The notes below the pieces were generated by a model. It saw only the letters and a list, made by a program, of their open reading frames with translations. It did not search any database and was not told the origin of the DNA. Below, in pieces: positions 28,815 through 37,692 of a stretch of 64,000 bases of DNA (the stretch's first letter is position 1; each line of letters starts with the position of its first letter). A program made the position numbers and the translations under genes. The stretch is from Solirubrobacter sp035555675 (GTDB lineage: Bacteria; Actinomycetota; Thermoleophilia; Solirubrobacterales; Solirubrobacteraceae), in contig DATMGH010000172.1 in the NCBI GenBank assembly GCA_035555675.1, positions 36,414-100,413 of the forward strand, written 5' to 3'.

Positions 28815-29213
28815 TCAGCCGCCGCTGACGGTCACGGTGACGGAGATCGAAGTGGCCGGGGCGGACGGGGTCGCGCCGGACGCCACGGCCGCCTCGTAGG
28901 CGGCGACCGCCTCGGCGTAGGTGAGGTCGTGGAAGACGAAGCCGCCGATGCTGATCACGGACGTGAAGGTGGGGGTGGCCGCCGGAGCGGGGGCGGGGGT
29001 CGCGGCGGGCGCGGCGGCGGCCGTCGGGACGGCCTGCACGCGCTGCTTCTTGACCGTGCGCACGACCTTGGCGCGCTTGGCCTTCTTGTGGCTGCGGTGC
29101 TTGGAGGCGGCGTCGGCAGGGCCGGCGGCGGCGAGGGGGATGAGGGCGACGGCGAGGGCCAGGGCGGCGATGCCGCCGCGCTTGGGAAGCGGGGAGGTCA
29201 CACTCCTGGTCAT
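28815..29213 (-). CDS. Small secreted alanine/proline-rich protein
   Basis: A 132-residue protein with a signal peptide (GGIAALALAVALIPLAAAGPADAA), a basic patch (KHRSHKKAKRAKVVRTVKKQRV), a low-complexity Ala/Pro/Thr linker, and a short hydrophobic C-terminal domain (FTSVISIGGFVFHDLTYAEAVAAYEAAVASG). Function unknown. ATG 29213 was chosen; eight more codons upstream are open. The basic patch could bind cell-wall polyanions. Confidence 0.6.
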   Translation of the reverse strand: MTRSVTSPLPKRGGIAALALAVALIPLAAAGPADAASKHRSHKKAKRAKVVRTVKKQRVQAVPTAAAAPAATPAPAPAATPTFTSVISIGGFVFHDLTYAEAVAAYEAAVASGATPSAPATSISVTVTVSGG

Positions 29214-29300
29214 CGGCAGCCCGCGGCGGGTCCGCAACCCCGCGGCGGCGCGGCGTCAGGTCTGCGACACGGTGGCGACCGGCCGCGCGATCGTGCGCCG

Positions 29301-29358
29301 CCGAGTGACCGCGAGGAGTCGCGGACCGGCGGATGGCGCCGGAACGTGACCACTCGCG
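29301..29358. repeat. Dispersed hairpin repeat, copy B (longer variant)
   Basis: The right half, with GCGCCGGAACGTGACCACTCG, matches the family closely. The inner stem is CCGGCG/CGCCGG around GGATG (CATCC on the other strand). The left arm is interrupted by a 10-15-bp insertion (CCGAGTGACCGC, then GAGGAGTCGCGG). It sits between the divergent secreted-protein and eCIS-motif genes. Confidence 0.6.
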
Positions 29359-29460
29359 TCGACGGTGTCAGCGCGCGAACATCCGGCGGCCGGCCGGACG
29401 ACGGCCCGGCGCGGAAACGCGCGCGGGTGCCGTCGCGGCGGGCATATGATCGGCGCGCCC

Positions 29461-30681
29461 ATGGCCGAGAGACGCAGGCTCGACGAGCAGGAGCGTTCCA
29501 AGCGCCGCGAGCCCGAGCCGGAGCCCGTCCGGGACGACGTCCCGGGCCTCGCCGGCGAGATCGCGCGGCTGCAGCGGACGGCCGGCAACGCGGCGGTGGC
29601 GCGCGCGCTCGGCTCGCGCTCACCGGCCGCGATCGCCGCCGAGCACGGCATCCGCGAGGATGCGCCGCCGCGCGTCGGCAACCCGGGCCCCGACGTGCGC
29701 ACGTACCGCCTGGAGGCCCAGATTCGCTGCGACCCGCACGCGGGGGCGGCGGCGTCGCCCGACGCGACGCGCGCGGTCGCCCCGGCCGGCACGCTCAGCG
29801 ACGCGCAGCCCGGCGCCGAGTCGCACGTGGAGCTGGGCGAGCTCGAGCCGTTCGTCACCAGGCCGCCGATGCCGGCCGGCGCGACGCCGGAGACCGCGGG
29901 GCCGGGCGCCGAGACCGCCGAGCAGGAGGGCGCCGAGGGCGAGGCGCCCGAGAGCGAGACCGCCGCCGGCCCACAGGGCGCCCAGGCCGCCGGCACGGTC
30001 GAGGAAGTGCACCTCCCGGACATCGTCATCCCCGCGCTGGCCGAGCTCGACATCACGGACTCGGTCTCCTCCTGGCTGAGCTACGCGGGCACGATCACCC
30101 GCGGCGGCATCGCCCCGTCCGGCAGCGAGTTCGGCGTCACCGGCTTCGGCGACGTGCGCGTCACCGGCATCAGCGTCCGCCGCATCGGCTTCCTCGGCGT
30201 GTTCGTCGTCACCGCGACGATCGAGCACCGGATCAAGTGGGAGACGCGCCGCGGCACCGGGCCCGGCGGCGAGGTCAGCGTCGACTCGTTCATGGACGCC
30301 GACCTGACCGCGGCCAACTACGCCGCGGCCGCCAACGACCTCACGCCCAACATGAGCGACCTCAACGGCCGGCCGCCGCGCACCGCGTTCTGGGCCCAGG
30401 ACCTGACCGAGCGCCACGAGCAGTTCCACGCCGACGACGCGAAGTCCAACGGCCCGGCGGCGGTCCGCGCCGCGTCCGCGTGGCTGTCCGCGCAGACCGC
30501 GACCGACGTGCCGGGCGTGCACGCGCTGCTCGCGAGCGTGCCCGGCCGCGTCGTGACGTCGCTCGTCGCCGCGATGGCGTTCCCCGCGGTCGAGGAGCGC
30601 GCGTACGGCGACGGCGCGGGCGCCTACGGCCGCCGCGCCTCCGCGATCCGCACCGCCGGCTCGATCGGCCTCTACCCGTAG
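29461..30681 (+). CDS. eCIS-motif protein with HExxH metallopeptidase-like site
   Basis: A 406-residue protein. Residues 1-35 are charged, then comes LQRTAGNAAVARAL, the LQRxxGNxAVxxL motif that marks proteins linked to extracellular contractile injection systems (eCIS), usually next to DUF4157-type domains. A long acidic Ala/Glu/Gly linker (about 130-180) precedes a C-terminal domain of about 210 residues. That domain contains TERHEQFHADDAK, a zinc-peptidase-like HExxH, with a possible third-ligand segment FPAVEERAYGDG. No signal peptide. Start is ATG 29461; ATG 29446 is possible. It is followed after 5 bp by a HEAT-repeat gene. No sheath, tube or AAA+ loader gene is in the window. Confidence 0.65.
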   Translation: MAERRRLDEQERSKRREPEPEPVRDDVPGLAGEIARLQRTAGNAAVARALGSRSPAAIAAEHGIREDAPPRVGNPGPDVRTYRLEAQIRCDPHAGAAASPDATRAVAPAGTLSDAQPGAESHVELGELEPFVTRPPMPAGATPETAGPGAETAEQEGAEGEAPESETAAGPQGAQAAGTVEEVHLPDIVIPALAELDITDSVSSWLSYAGTITRGGIAPSGSEFGVTGFGDVRVTGISVRRIGFLGVFVVTATIEHRIKWETRRGTGPGGEVSVDSFMDADLTAANYAAAANDLTPNMSDLNGRPPRTAFWAQDLTERHEQFHADDAKSNGPAAVRAASAWLSAQTATDVPGVHALLASVPGRVVTSLVAAMAFPAVEERAYGDGAGAYGRRASAIRTAGSIGLYP

Positions 30682-30686
30682 CCGCC

Positions 30687-31328
30687 GTGCCCGACGAGCC
30701 GCTCGAGTTCCGCTTCGAGATGCCCGAGCTGCGCGTGCCGCAGCCGCCGCGCGACGTGCCGTACGCGGAGCTCGAGGACCACCAGGCGCGCGCGCTGCTG
30801 GAAGCGAACGGGATCGGGACCGACCATGCGGCGCTGGTCGCCGCGCTCGAGCACCCGGTCGAGGTGATCCGCGCGGCCGCCGCCCGGACGCTCGGCGCGA
30901 CCGGGGACGCCGGCGCGCTCGACGCGCTGCGCGCGCTCGCCGGGCGCAACGACGACACCGCGAGCGCGGAAGCGGCGTTCGCGCTCGCCCGGCTCGGCGA
31001 GCGCGACGAGGGCGAGCGGGCGCTGCGCGCGCTGCTCGACCTGCCGGTCGACGCCTACGTCGCCCCGCTGCTGGCCGCCGGCTCGCTCGCCCGGCTGGGC
31101 GACGCCGCGGGCGTCGCGGCGATCGAGCGCGGCCTGGGCTCGCGCAACGAGCTCGTCCGCCGCACCGCGGCCAAGCAGCTGTTCCACTTCGTCGGCGTCC
31201 CCGGCGCGGACGCGTGGGCGCTGTTCGAGCGCGCGCTGGCCGACGACGACCGCGGAGTCGTCGCGCAGGCGCGCGCGGAGCTGCGCGAGCTCGACGCGCC
31301 CGAGGCGCGCGCGCTCGAAGCCCGCTAG
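30687..31328 (+). CDS. HEAT-repeat protein
   Basis: A 213-residue all-helical repeat protein. At least four HEAT/PBS-lyase-type repeats of about 30 residues can be seen (EHPVEVIRAAAARTLGATGD; TASAEAAFALARLGERDEGE; YVAPLLAAGSLARLGDAAGV; RNELVRRTAAKQLFHFVGVP). It starts with GTG only 5 bp after the stop of the eCIS-motif protein, so the two are made together, and it may act as a chaperone, immunity or scaffold protein for it. Its 3' end overlaps the convergent ArsC-like gene by 4 bp. Confidence 0.75.
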   Translation: MPDEPLEFRFEMPELRVPQPPRDVPYAELEDHQARALLEANGIGTDHAALVAALEHPVEVIRAAAARTLGATGDAGALDALRALAGRNDDTASAEAAFALARLGERDEGERALRALLDLPVDAYVAPLLAAGSLARLGDAAGVAAIERGLGSRNELVRRTAAKQLFHFVGVPGADAWALFERALADDDRGVVAQARAELRELDAPEARALEAR

Positions 31329-31708
31329 GCCACGCGGCCCGCGGCCGCCCAGGCGGCGGCGCGCGAGCGCGGCCGGCCGATCATCGCCGCCGTCCCGTCG
31401 TCCAGGATCGGCCGTTGCAGCAGCGCCGGGTGCGCGAGCAGGATCGCGACGACTTCCTCGACGCTCAGGCCGTCGGCGTTCAGGCCGAGGTCCGCGTACG
31501 TCTTGTCGCGGCGGATCAGCGCGTCCGGCGGGTCGCCCTGCAGGCGCTCGGCGAGCGACCGCAGCTCGGCCTCGTCGAGCCGCTCCGCCTTGAGCAGGTA
31601 CTTGCGGACGGTCACGGTGTGGCCCGCCGCTTGCAGCGCGTCCAGCGCGTGCACGGACGTCGAGCAGTGCGGGTTGTGCAGGAGCGTCAAGGTGGGCACG
31701 GCGGCCAT
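31325..31708 (-). CDS. ArsC/Spx-family thioredoxin-fold protein
   Basis: A 127-residue ArsC-like protein: TLLHNPHCSTSVHALDALQAAGH with the single active-site Cys in HCSTS, DDALIR-type segment (PPDALIRRDKTYADLGL), and HPALLQRPILDDGTAAMIGRP with the conserved arginines. The pattern fits the glutaredoxin-coupled arsenate reductase/YffB branch rather than Spx. No arsenic operon is nearby, so the role may be a general reductase or a glutathione/mycothiol-linked one. Confidence 0.85.
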   Translation of the reverse strand: MAAVPTLTLLHNPHCSTSVHALDALQAAGHTVTVRKYLLKAERLDEAELRSLAERLQGDPPDALIRRDKTYADLGLNADGLSVEEVVAILLAHPALLQRPILDDGTAAMIGRPRSRAAAWAAAGRVA

Positions 31709-31762
31709 CCTACGACGGGTCAGCTCCCTCGCCGCGCTGCCGCTCGTGCGGAAGCTCGGCGC

Positions 31763-32365
31763 CTAGCTCACGACCACGATGTCGAGCCGGCGCGGGCCGT
31801 GAACCCCTTCGACGCGGTCGAGCTCGATGTCGGAGGTCGCGCTCGGGCCGGAGACGAACGTGAGCGGGCGGCCGTCACGGGCGAGCCGGGCGATCGCGTC
31901 GGGGACGGCGGGGACGATCGCGGCCGCGTCGACGATGCAGACGTGGTGGTCGGGGACGAGCGTGAGCGCGCGGCGGCCGGAGCGGGGGCCGCCGTCGAGG
32001 ATGATCGTGCCGGTCTCGGCGATCGCCAGCGCGCTGCCGGTGACGACGGCGTCGAGGCGGTCGAGCTGCTCGACGCTCAGCTGCTCGTCCTCGACGACCT
32101 CCCGGCCGAGCGGTGGGAAGCCGGCGGGGACGCCGACGCGGGCGGCGTCCCCGAGCGCGGCGGCGATCGTCGTCGTGAGGCCGGCGGGCGTGGTGCGGTG
32201 GACGGTGGCGCGGTACTCGGCGGCGCGTTCGCAGAAGCGGTCGATGGCGCCGGTGGTGGGCTGGGTGCCGGCGCGGTGGTAGGCGCGGGGGATGGCGGGC
32301 ACTGCGGGCGCGGGGCGGAGCGCGGCGCGGATGCGGGTGAGGATCTCGGTTTTGGGGTCGGTCAC
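31763..32365 (-). CDS. lutC: LutC, lactate utilisation protein C (LUD domain)
   Basis: A 200-residue LUD-domain protein: IAETGTIILDGGPRSGRRALTLVPDHHVCIV and the C-terminal GPSATSDIELDRVEGVHGPRRLDIVVV, which is the conserved LutC ending. It is the third gene of the L-lactate oxidation complex, cotranscribed with lutA and lutB; GTG overlaps the lutB stop (GTGA, 32362-32365). The complex converts L-lactate to pyruvate through iron-sulfur proteins. Confidence 0.93.
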   Translation of the reverse strand: MTDPKTEILTRIRAALRPAPAVPAIPRAYHRAGTQPTTGAIDRFCERAAEYRATVHRTTPAGLTTTIAAALGDAARVGVPAGFPPLGREVVEDEQLSVEQLDRLDAVVTGSALAIAETGTIILDGGPRSGRRALTLVPDHHVCIVDAAAIVPAVPDAIARLARDGRPLTFVSGPSATSDIELDRVEGVHGPRRLDIVVVS

Positions 32366-33825
32366 GGTGCGGGCTCGGAGTCGCGCGCGGGCGCGGCGGG
32401 CTGCGGCGTCGCGGCGGCGTTGGGCGGCGGGGCGGCGTCGGGCGGCGGCGCCGCGGCGGGTGTTTCGCGGGTTTTCCACCAGTCGCGGAACGTTTTGCGG
32501 GGTGGTTGGGGGAGGTCGCGCATTGCGGTCCAGCCGGGCAGTGCGGCTTTGGCGAGTGGGCCGCGGCCGAGTTGCGCGAGGCGTTGGGCGGTTTCGTAGC
32601 GGCGGCGGGTCGCGAACGCCGTGGCCAGGCCCTTCATCGCCAGCGCCTCCGGCGCGAGCCGCGACTTCTCCTCGCGCACGACGCGCTCGCGGAGGTGCAC
32701 GAGGATCGAGGGGATGTCGATCTTGACTGGGCAGACCTGGTAGCAGGCGCCGCAGAGCGTGGAGGCCCAGGGCAGTGAGGGGGCGGCGTGTAGTCCGTGT
32801 AGTTGGGGGGTGAGGATGGCGCCGATCGGGCCGGGGTAGACGGATTCGTAGGCTTGGCCGCCGACGCGTTCGTAGACGGGGCAGACGTTCAGGCAGGCGG
32901 AGCAGCGGATGCAGTGCAGCGCGGGTCGGCCGATCGGGTCGGCGAGGACGTCGGTGCGGCCGGCGTCGAGCAGGACGAGGTGGAACTCGCGTGGTCCGTC
33001 GCCGGGGGTCACGCCGGTCCAGAGTGAGGTGTAGGGGTTCATGCGCTCGGCGGTGGAGGAGCGTGGGAGCAGTTGCAGGAAGACGTCGAGGTCTTCCCAG
33101 GCGGGGAGGACTTTCTCGATGCCCATGACGGTGATCAGTACGCGCGGGAGCGTGAGGCACATGCGGCCGTTGCCTTCGGATTCGACGACGCCGATCGTGC
33201 CGGTCTCGGCGATCGCGAAGTTCGCGCCGGAGACGGCGACGGGTACTGAGAGGAACTTCGCGCGCAGGTGCAGGCGGGCGGCTTCGGCGATCGCGCTGGC
33301 CTCATCACCCAGCGACTGCCCTTGGGCGATGGTGCGTTCGAACAGCGCGCGGATCTCGGCTCGGTTGCGGTGGATGGCGGGCACCAGGATGTGCGATTGC
33401 CGGTCGCCGGCGAGCTGCACGATCAGTTCCGCGAGGTCGGTCTCGATCGCGTGCACGCCAACGTCGGCGAGCGCCTCGTTGAGGCCGATCTCGTCGGTCG
33501 CGAGCGACTTGACCTTGATCACCTCGTCGGTGCCCTGCTCGCGCGCGATCGCGGCGACGATCCGGTTGGCTTCGGCGCCGTCGCGCGCCCAGTGCACCAC
33601 GCCGCCCGCGGCCGCCACGGCGGCCTGCAAGCGCTCGAGCTGCTCCGGCAGCGTGGCCAGCGCGTGCGCCTTGATCGCTTCGCCGGCGTCGCGCAGCGCC
33701 TCCCAGTCCGGGACCTCGGCCACGGCGCGCTCGCGCTTGGCCCGGATCAGCGCGGTCGCCTGACCGAGGTTGCGGCGCAGCTGCGCGTCGGCCAGCGTCT
33801 CGCGGGCGGCGGTCTGAAAGCTCAT
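32362..33825 (-). CDS. lutB: LutB, iron-sulfur lactate utilisation protein B
   Basis: A 487-residue protein. Residues 60-300 are a LUD domain (VKVKSLATDEIGLNEAL; FAIAETGTIGVVESEGNGRM). Residues 310-400 carry two 4Fe-4S ferredoxin motifs: CIRCSACLNVCPVYE and CGACYQVCPVKID. The end has the family KTFRDWW segment and then a long Ala/Pro linker tail (about 35 residues) that is not typical and looks disordered. Overlaps lutA by ATGA. Electron-transfer subunit of the L-lactate dehydrogenase complex. Confidence 0.95.
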   Translation of the reverse strand: MSFQTAARETLADAQLRRNLGQATALIRAKRERAVAEVPDWEALRDAGEAIKAHALATLPEQLERLQAAVAAAGGVVHWARDGAEANRIVAAIAREQGTDEVIKVKSLATDEIGLNEALADVGVHAIETDLAELIVQLAGDRQSHILVPAIHRNRAEIRALFERTIAQGQSLGDEASAIAEAARLHLRAKFLSVPVAVSGANFAIAETGTIGVVESEGNGRMCLTLPRVLITVMGIEKVLPAWEDLDVFLQLLPRSSTAERMNPYTSLWTGVTPGDGPREFHLVLLDAGRTDVLADPIGRPALHCIRCSACLNVCPVYERVGGQAYESVYPGPIGAILTPQLHGLHAAPSLPWASTLCGACYQVCPVKIDIPSILVHLRERVVREEKSRLAPEALAMKGLATAFATRRRYETAQRLAQLGRGPLAKAALPGWTAMRDLPQPPRKTFRDWWKTRETPAAAPPPDAAPPPNAAATPQPAAPARDSEPAP

Positions 33826-34499
33826 TCGGTGGCCGCCAGGATCTCGGCCAGGTGCATGACCCGCACGCCGGTGCGCCCGCGCGAGAGCGCGCCGCCGATA
33901 TGCATCAGACACGACGTGTCCGCCGCCGTGCAGACCTCCGCGCGCGTGTCGAGCACGTGCCGGACCTTGTCGCTGAGCATCGCCATCGACGTGTCCGCGT
34001 TCTTGATCGCGAACGTGCCGCCGAACCCGCAGCACTCACGCGCGCCCTCCAGCTGCACCAGCTCGATCCCGCGCACCGCCCGCAACAGCCGCGCCGGCCG
34101 ATCCCCGATCCCCAACAGCCGCAGCGAGTGACACGTCGGATGCAGCGTCACCCGGTGCGCAAACGACGCGCCGACATCCTCCACACCCAACCGGTCGACC
34201 AAGAACTCGGTCAGCTCGTACACGTGCGGCGCGTCCGGGATCCGCTCACGCACATGCGCCACACACGACGCCGACGGCGACACCACCGCGTCATAACCCG
34301 CGAACACACGCCCGAAGCGCCCCAGCAACCCCGCCGCCTCATGCCCATACCCCGCGTTGCAATGCAACTGCCCACAACACGTCTGCTCGAGCGGAAACTC
34401 GACCGTGCACCCCAACCGCTCCAACACCGTCACCACCGCCCGCCCCACACCCGGGAACAACGTGTCGTTGAAACAAGTGACAAACAACGCGACGCGCAC
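33822..34499 (-). CDS. lutA: LutA, cysteine-rich lactate utilisation protein A
   Basis: A 225-residue protein with two CCG-type cysteine-rich domains: LEQTCCGQLHCNAGY with PSASCVAHVRE, and HPTCHSLRLLG with ARECCGFGGTFA. These bind an iron-sulfur cluster in the LutA/GlpC/heterodisulfide-reductase family. The GTG start 34499 gives the standard RVALFVTCFNDTLFP opening. First gene of lutABC. Copy C of the hairpin repeat ends the intergenic stretch 22 bp upstream of the start. Confidence 0.94.
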   Translation of the reverse strand: MRVALFVTCFNDTLFPGVGRAVVTVLERLGCTVEFPLEQTCCGQLHCNAGYGHEAAGLLGRFGRVFAGYDAVVSPSASCVAHVRERIPDAPHVYELTEFLVDRLGVEDVGASFAHRVTLHPTCHSLRLLGIGDRPARLLRAVRGIELVQLEGARECCGFGGTFAIKNADTSMAMLSDKVRHVLDTRAEVCTAADTSCLMHIGGALSRGRTGVRVMHLAEILAATE

Positions 34500-34520
34500 C
34501 CCGCACAGTCTGCCGCGATT

Positions 34521-34565
34521 CGAGTGGTCACGTTTCCCCGCATCGGGCACAGAAGTGACCACTCG
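34521..34565. repeat. Dispersed hairpin repeat, copy C
   Basis: A 45-bp element with perfect 11-bp outer arms CGAGTGGTCAC/GTGACCACTCG and an inner stem CCCG/CGGG closing a CAT loop. It lies between the stop of meaB and the start of lutA. The inner stem differs from copy A on both sides in a compensating way. Confidence 0.8.
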
Positions 34566-34618
34566 ATGCGGAGCGGGCGAGGGGCCCTACGGCAATCGCG
34601 CGATCGGCGCGGCCGAGC

Positions 34619-35581
34619 TCACGGTGCGTCCGTGACCCGCGCGACCGCCTGCGGGACGGTCAGCTCCCCCGCCAGCACGGCGCGCTCGGCGGCGGCGAGC
34701 GCGCCGGCGGCGCGCGCGTGGAACGCGTTCAGCACCGCCTCGTCGACCGCCGTGCGCAGCCACGCGAGCCGCTGCTCGACGCGGCGCGCCGCCCGCTGGC
34801 CGGTGGCCGAGCCGTGCGCGCGGTGGCGCTCGACCGCGTCCCAGAGCTCGTCGATCCCGGTGCCCTCGGCGGCGCTCGCGGTCAGCACCGGCGTCGTCCA
34901 GCCGGGCGTGGCGGGCTGGAGCAGCCGCAGCGCGTGGCGGTAGTCGGTCGCGGCGCGGCGGGCCTCGCCGGCGCGCGGGCCGTCCGCCTTGTTCACCACG
35001 ACCAGATCGGCCAGCTCGACGATCCCGCGCTTGATGCCCTGCAGCTCGTCACCCGCGCCCGGGACGAGCAGCAGGCACAGGCAGTCGACCAGCTCGGCCA
35101 GCAGCGTCTCGGACTGCCCGACCCCGACGCTCTCCACGATCACCACGTCGAAGCCCGCGGCCTCGCACAGCTCGATCGCCTCGCGCGTCCGGCGCGCGAC
35201 GCCGCCGAGCACGCCGGAGGACGGGGACGGCCGGATGTAGGCGTCGTCGGAGAGCGCGAGCCGCTGCATCCGCGTCCGGTCGCCCAGGATGCTGCCGCCG
35301 CTGCGCGTGCTCGACGGGTCGACGACCAGCACCGCGACGCGGTGGCCGCGCTCGATCAGCCGCAGGCCGAGCGTCTCGATCAGCGTCGACTTGCCCGCGC
35401 CCGGCACGCCGGTCAGGCCGACGCGCTGCGCGCCCCCGGTGTCGAGCGAGAGCAGCAGCGCCTGCGCGCGCTCGCGGTCGTCGGCGCGCAGGCTCTCGGC
35501 GAGCGTGATCGCCCGCGCGAGCGCCGCGCGGTCGCCGGCGCGGATCCCGGCGGCGAGCTCGCTGGGATCCGGCCGCCTCAG
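34619..35581 (-). CDS. meaB: MeaB/ArgK-type GTPase, chaperone of methylmalonyl-CoA mutase
   Basis: A 320-residue G3E GTPase that protects and reloads the cobalamin cofactor of methylmalonyl-CoA mutase. It has Walker A GVPGAGKSTLIETL, DPSSTRSGGSILGDRTRM, the switch region IVESVGVGQSE, and NKADGPRAGEARRA. There is no in-frame ATG, GTG or TTG near the expected N-terminus. The only reasonable start is CTG 35581, which overlaps the mutase stop as CTGA and leads straight into the family opening PDPSELAAGIRAGDRAALAR. Confidence 0.93.
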   Translation of the reverse strand: MRRPDPSELAAGIRAGDRAALARAITLAESLRADDRERAQALLLSLDTGGAQRVGLTGVPGAGKSTLIETLGLRLIERGHRVAVLVVDPSSTRSGGSILGDRTRMQRLALSDDAYIRPSPSSGVLGGVARRTREAIELCEAAGFDVVIVESVGVGQSETLLAELVDCLCLLLVPGAGDELQGIKRGIVELADLVVVNKADGPRAGEARRAATDYRHALRLLQPATPGWTTPVLTASAAEGTGIDELWDAVERHRAHGSATGQRAARRVEQRLAWLRTAVDEAVLNAFHARAAGALAAAERAVLAGELTVPQAVARVTDAP

Positions 35582-37692
35582 AGCCGCTCCAGCAGCAGCT
35601 CGAGCAGCGACGCGGCGGCGTCGCCGATCACGGTTCCCGGCGGATAGATCGCGTCCGCGCCGCCGGCGCTGAGGGCCTCGAAGTCCTGCGGCGGGATCAC
35701 GCCGCCCGCGACCACCAGGACGTCCTCGCGGCCGAGCGCGTCGAGCGCCTGGCGCAGTTGCGGGACGAGCGTCAGGTGCCCGGCGGCGAGCGAGCTCGCG
35801 CCGACGACGTGTACGTCGGCCTCCACCGCCTGGCGCGCGACCTCCTCCGGCGTCTGAAACAGCGGGCCGATGTCGACGTCGAAGCCGAGGTCGGCGAACG
35901 CGCTCGCGATCACCTTCTGGCCGCGGTCGTGGCCGTCCTGGCCCATCTTGGCCACGAGGATGCGCGGGCGCCGGCCCTCCGCACGTTCGAACGCCTCGAT
36001 CAGCTCGCGCGTGCGCGGGTACGCCTGGTCTCCGACTTCGCTGCGGTACACGCCGGCGATCGATCGTATCTGCGCCGCATGGCGGCCGAACACGCGCTCG
36101 AGCGCGTCGGAGATCTCGCCGACGGACGCGTGCGCGCGGGCGGCGTCGATCGCCAGCTCGAGCAGGTTCGCGTCGCCGCGCGCGCCCTCGGTCAGGCGGG
36201 CGAGGGCCCGCTGCGCGCGGGCCTCGTCGCGCTCGCGCCGGAGCTGCTCGAGCTTCGCGATCTGCCGCGCGCGCACGTCGGCGTTGTCGATCTTGAGGAC
36301 GTCCACGCCCTCGTCGTCGGTGACCCGGAAGCGGTTGACGCCGACCACGACCTGCTTGCCCGAGTCGATCCGGGCCTGCGTGCGCGCGGCCGACTCCTCG
36401 ATGCGGAGCTTCGGGATGCCCTCCTCGATCGCCGCGGTCATGCCGCCGAGCTGCTCGACCTCCTCGATGTGGGCGAGCGCGCGGCGCGCCAGCTGGTCGG
36501 TCAGGTGCTCGACGTAGTAGGAGCCGGCCCACGGGTCGATCACGCGCGTCGTCCCGGTTTCCTGCTGCAGGAAGAGCTGCGTGTTGCGGGCGATCCGGGC
36601 GCTGAAGTCGGTCGGCAGCGCGAGCGCCTCGTCGAGCGCGTTCGTGTGCAGCGACTGGGTGTGGCCCTGGGTCGCCGCCATCGCTTCCACGCACGTGCGC
36701 ACGACGTTGTTGAACACGTCCTGGGCGGCGAGCGACCAGCCCGAGGTCTGGCAGTGCGCGCGCAGGGAGAGCGAGCGGGGGTCCTGGGGATCGAACCGGC
36801 GCATCAGGCGCGCCCACAGCAGCCGCGCGGCGCGCAGCTTCGCGACCTCCATGAAGACGTTCATGCCGATCGCCCAGAAGAAGCTCAGGCGCGGGGCGAA
36901 GCGGTCGACCGGAAGGCCGGCGGCGACCCCGGCGCGCACGTACTCGATCCCGTCCGCGAGCGTGTAGCCGAGCTCGAGGTCCGCGCTCGCGCCCGCCTCC
37001 TGCATGTGGTAGCCGGAGATGCTGATGCTGTTGAAGCGCGGCAGCTCGCGGGAGGTGTAGGCGAAGACGTCGCTGATGATCCGCATCGACGGCCCGGGCG
37101 GGTAGATGTACGTGTTGCGGACCATGAACTCCTTGAGGACGTCGTTCTGGATCGTCCCGGAGAGCTGCTTGTGCTCGACGCCCTGCTCCTCGCCGGCGAC
37201 GATGAACAGCGCGAGGATCGGGAGCACCGCGCCGTTCATGGTCATCGACACGCTCATGCGGTCGAGCGGGATGCCGGCGAACAGCGTGCGCATGTCGAGG
37301 ATCGAGTCGATCGCGACGCCCGCCATGCCGACGTCGCCCGCCACGCGCGGGTTGTCGGAGTCGTAGCCGCGGTGGGTGGGGAGGTCGAACGCGATCGACA
37401 GGCCCTTCTGGCCCGCGGCGAGGTTGCGGCGGTAGAACGCGTTGGACGCCTCGGCGGTGGAGAAGCCCGCGTACTGGCGGATCGTCCACGGCTGCTGGAC
37501 GTACATCGTCGGGTACGGCCCGCGCAGGTAGGGCGGGAAGCCGGGGAGGGTGTCGAGGCCGTCGAGGTCCTCGTGGTCGTAGCCGGCCGCGACGTCGATG
37601 CCCTCCGGCGTCGCCCACGTCGCGGGTGCGGCGTGCTTCGCGGTCCGGCCCGCGCCCAGGTCGAGGTCGGCGAAGCTGGCGGGGACCTTCAT
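35578..37692 (-). CDS. mutB: Methylmalonyl-CoA mutase, large (catalytic) subunit
   Basis: A 704-residue coenzyme-B12-dependent enzyme that interconverts (R)-methylmalonyl-CoA and succinyl-CoA in propionate, odd-chain fatty acid and branched-chain amino acid degradation. It has the TIM-barrel active-site segment GPYPTMYVQQPWTIRQYAGF, YHMQEAGASADLELGYTLADG, HCQTSGWSL, and the cobalamin-binding domain GQDGHDRGQKVIA (base-off DxHxxG motif intact) with VGASSLAAGH and VVAGGVIPPQD. Length is typical (about 700-740). It overlaps mutA by ATGA (37689-37692). Confidence 0.97.
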   Translation of the reverse strand: MKVPASFADLDLGAGRTAKHAAPATWATPEGIDVAAGYDHEDLDGLDTLPGFPPYLRGPYPTMYVQQPWTIRQYAGFSTAEASNAFYRRNLAAGQKGLSIAFDLPTHRGYDSDNPRVAGDVGMAGVAIDSILDMRTLFAGIPLDRMSVSMTMNGAVLPILALFIVAGEEQGVEHKQLSGTIQNDVLKEFMVRNTYIYPPGPSMRIISDVFAYTSRELPRFNSISISGYHMQEAGASADLELGYTLADGIEYVRAGVAAGLPVDRFAPRLSFFWAIGMNVFMEVAKLRAARLLWARLMRRFDPQDPRSLSLRAHCQTSGWSLAAQDVFNNVVRTCVEAMAATQGHTQSLHTNALDEALALPTDFSARIARNTQLFLQQETGTTRVIDPWAGSYYVEHLTDQLARRALAHIEEVEQLGGMTAAIEEGIPKLRIEESAARTQARIDSGKQVVVGVNRFRVTDDEGVDVLKIDNADVRARQIAKLEQLRRERDEARAQRALARLTEGARGDANLLELAIDAARAHASVGEISDALERVFGRHAAQIRSIAGVYRSEVGDQAYPRTRELIEAFERAEGRRPRILVAKMGQDGHDRGQKVIASAFADLGFDVDIGPLFQTPEEVARQAVEADVHVVGASSLAAGHLTLVPQLRQALDALGREDVLVVAGGVIPPQDFEALSAGGADAIYPPGTVIGDAAASLLELLLERL

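Noticed and set aside
29461..31328. A complete contractile injection system locus
   Set aside because: Only the motif protein and a HEAT protein are present; no sheath, tube, baseplate or AAA+ gene in the window.
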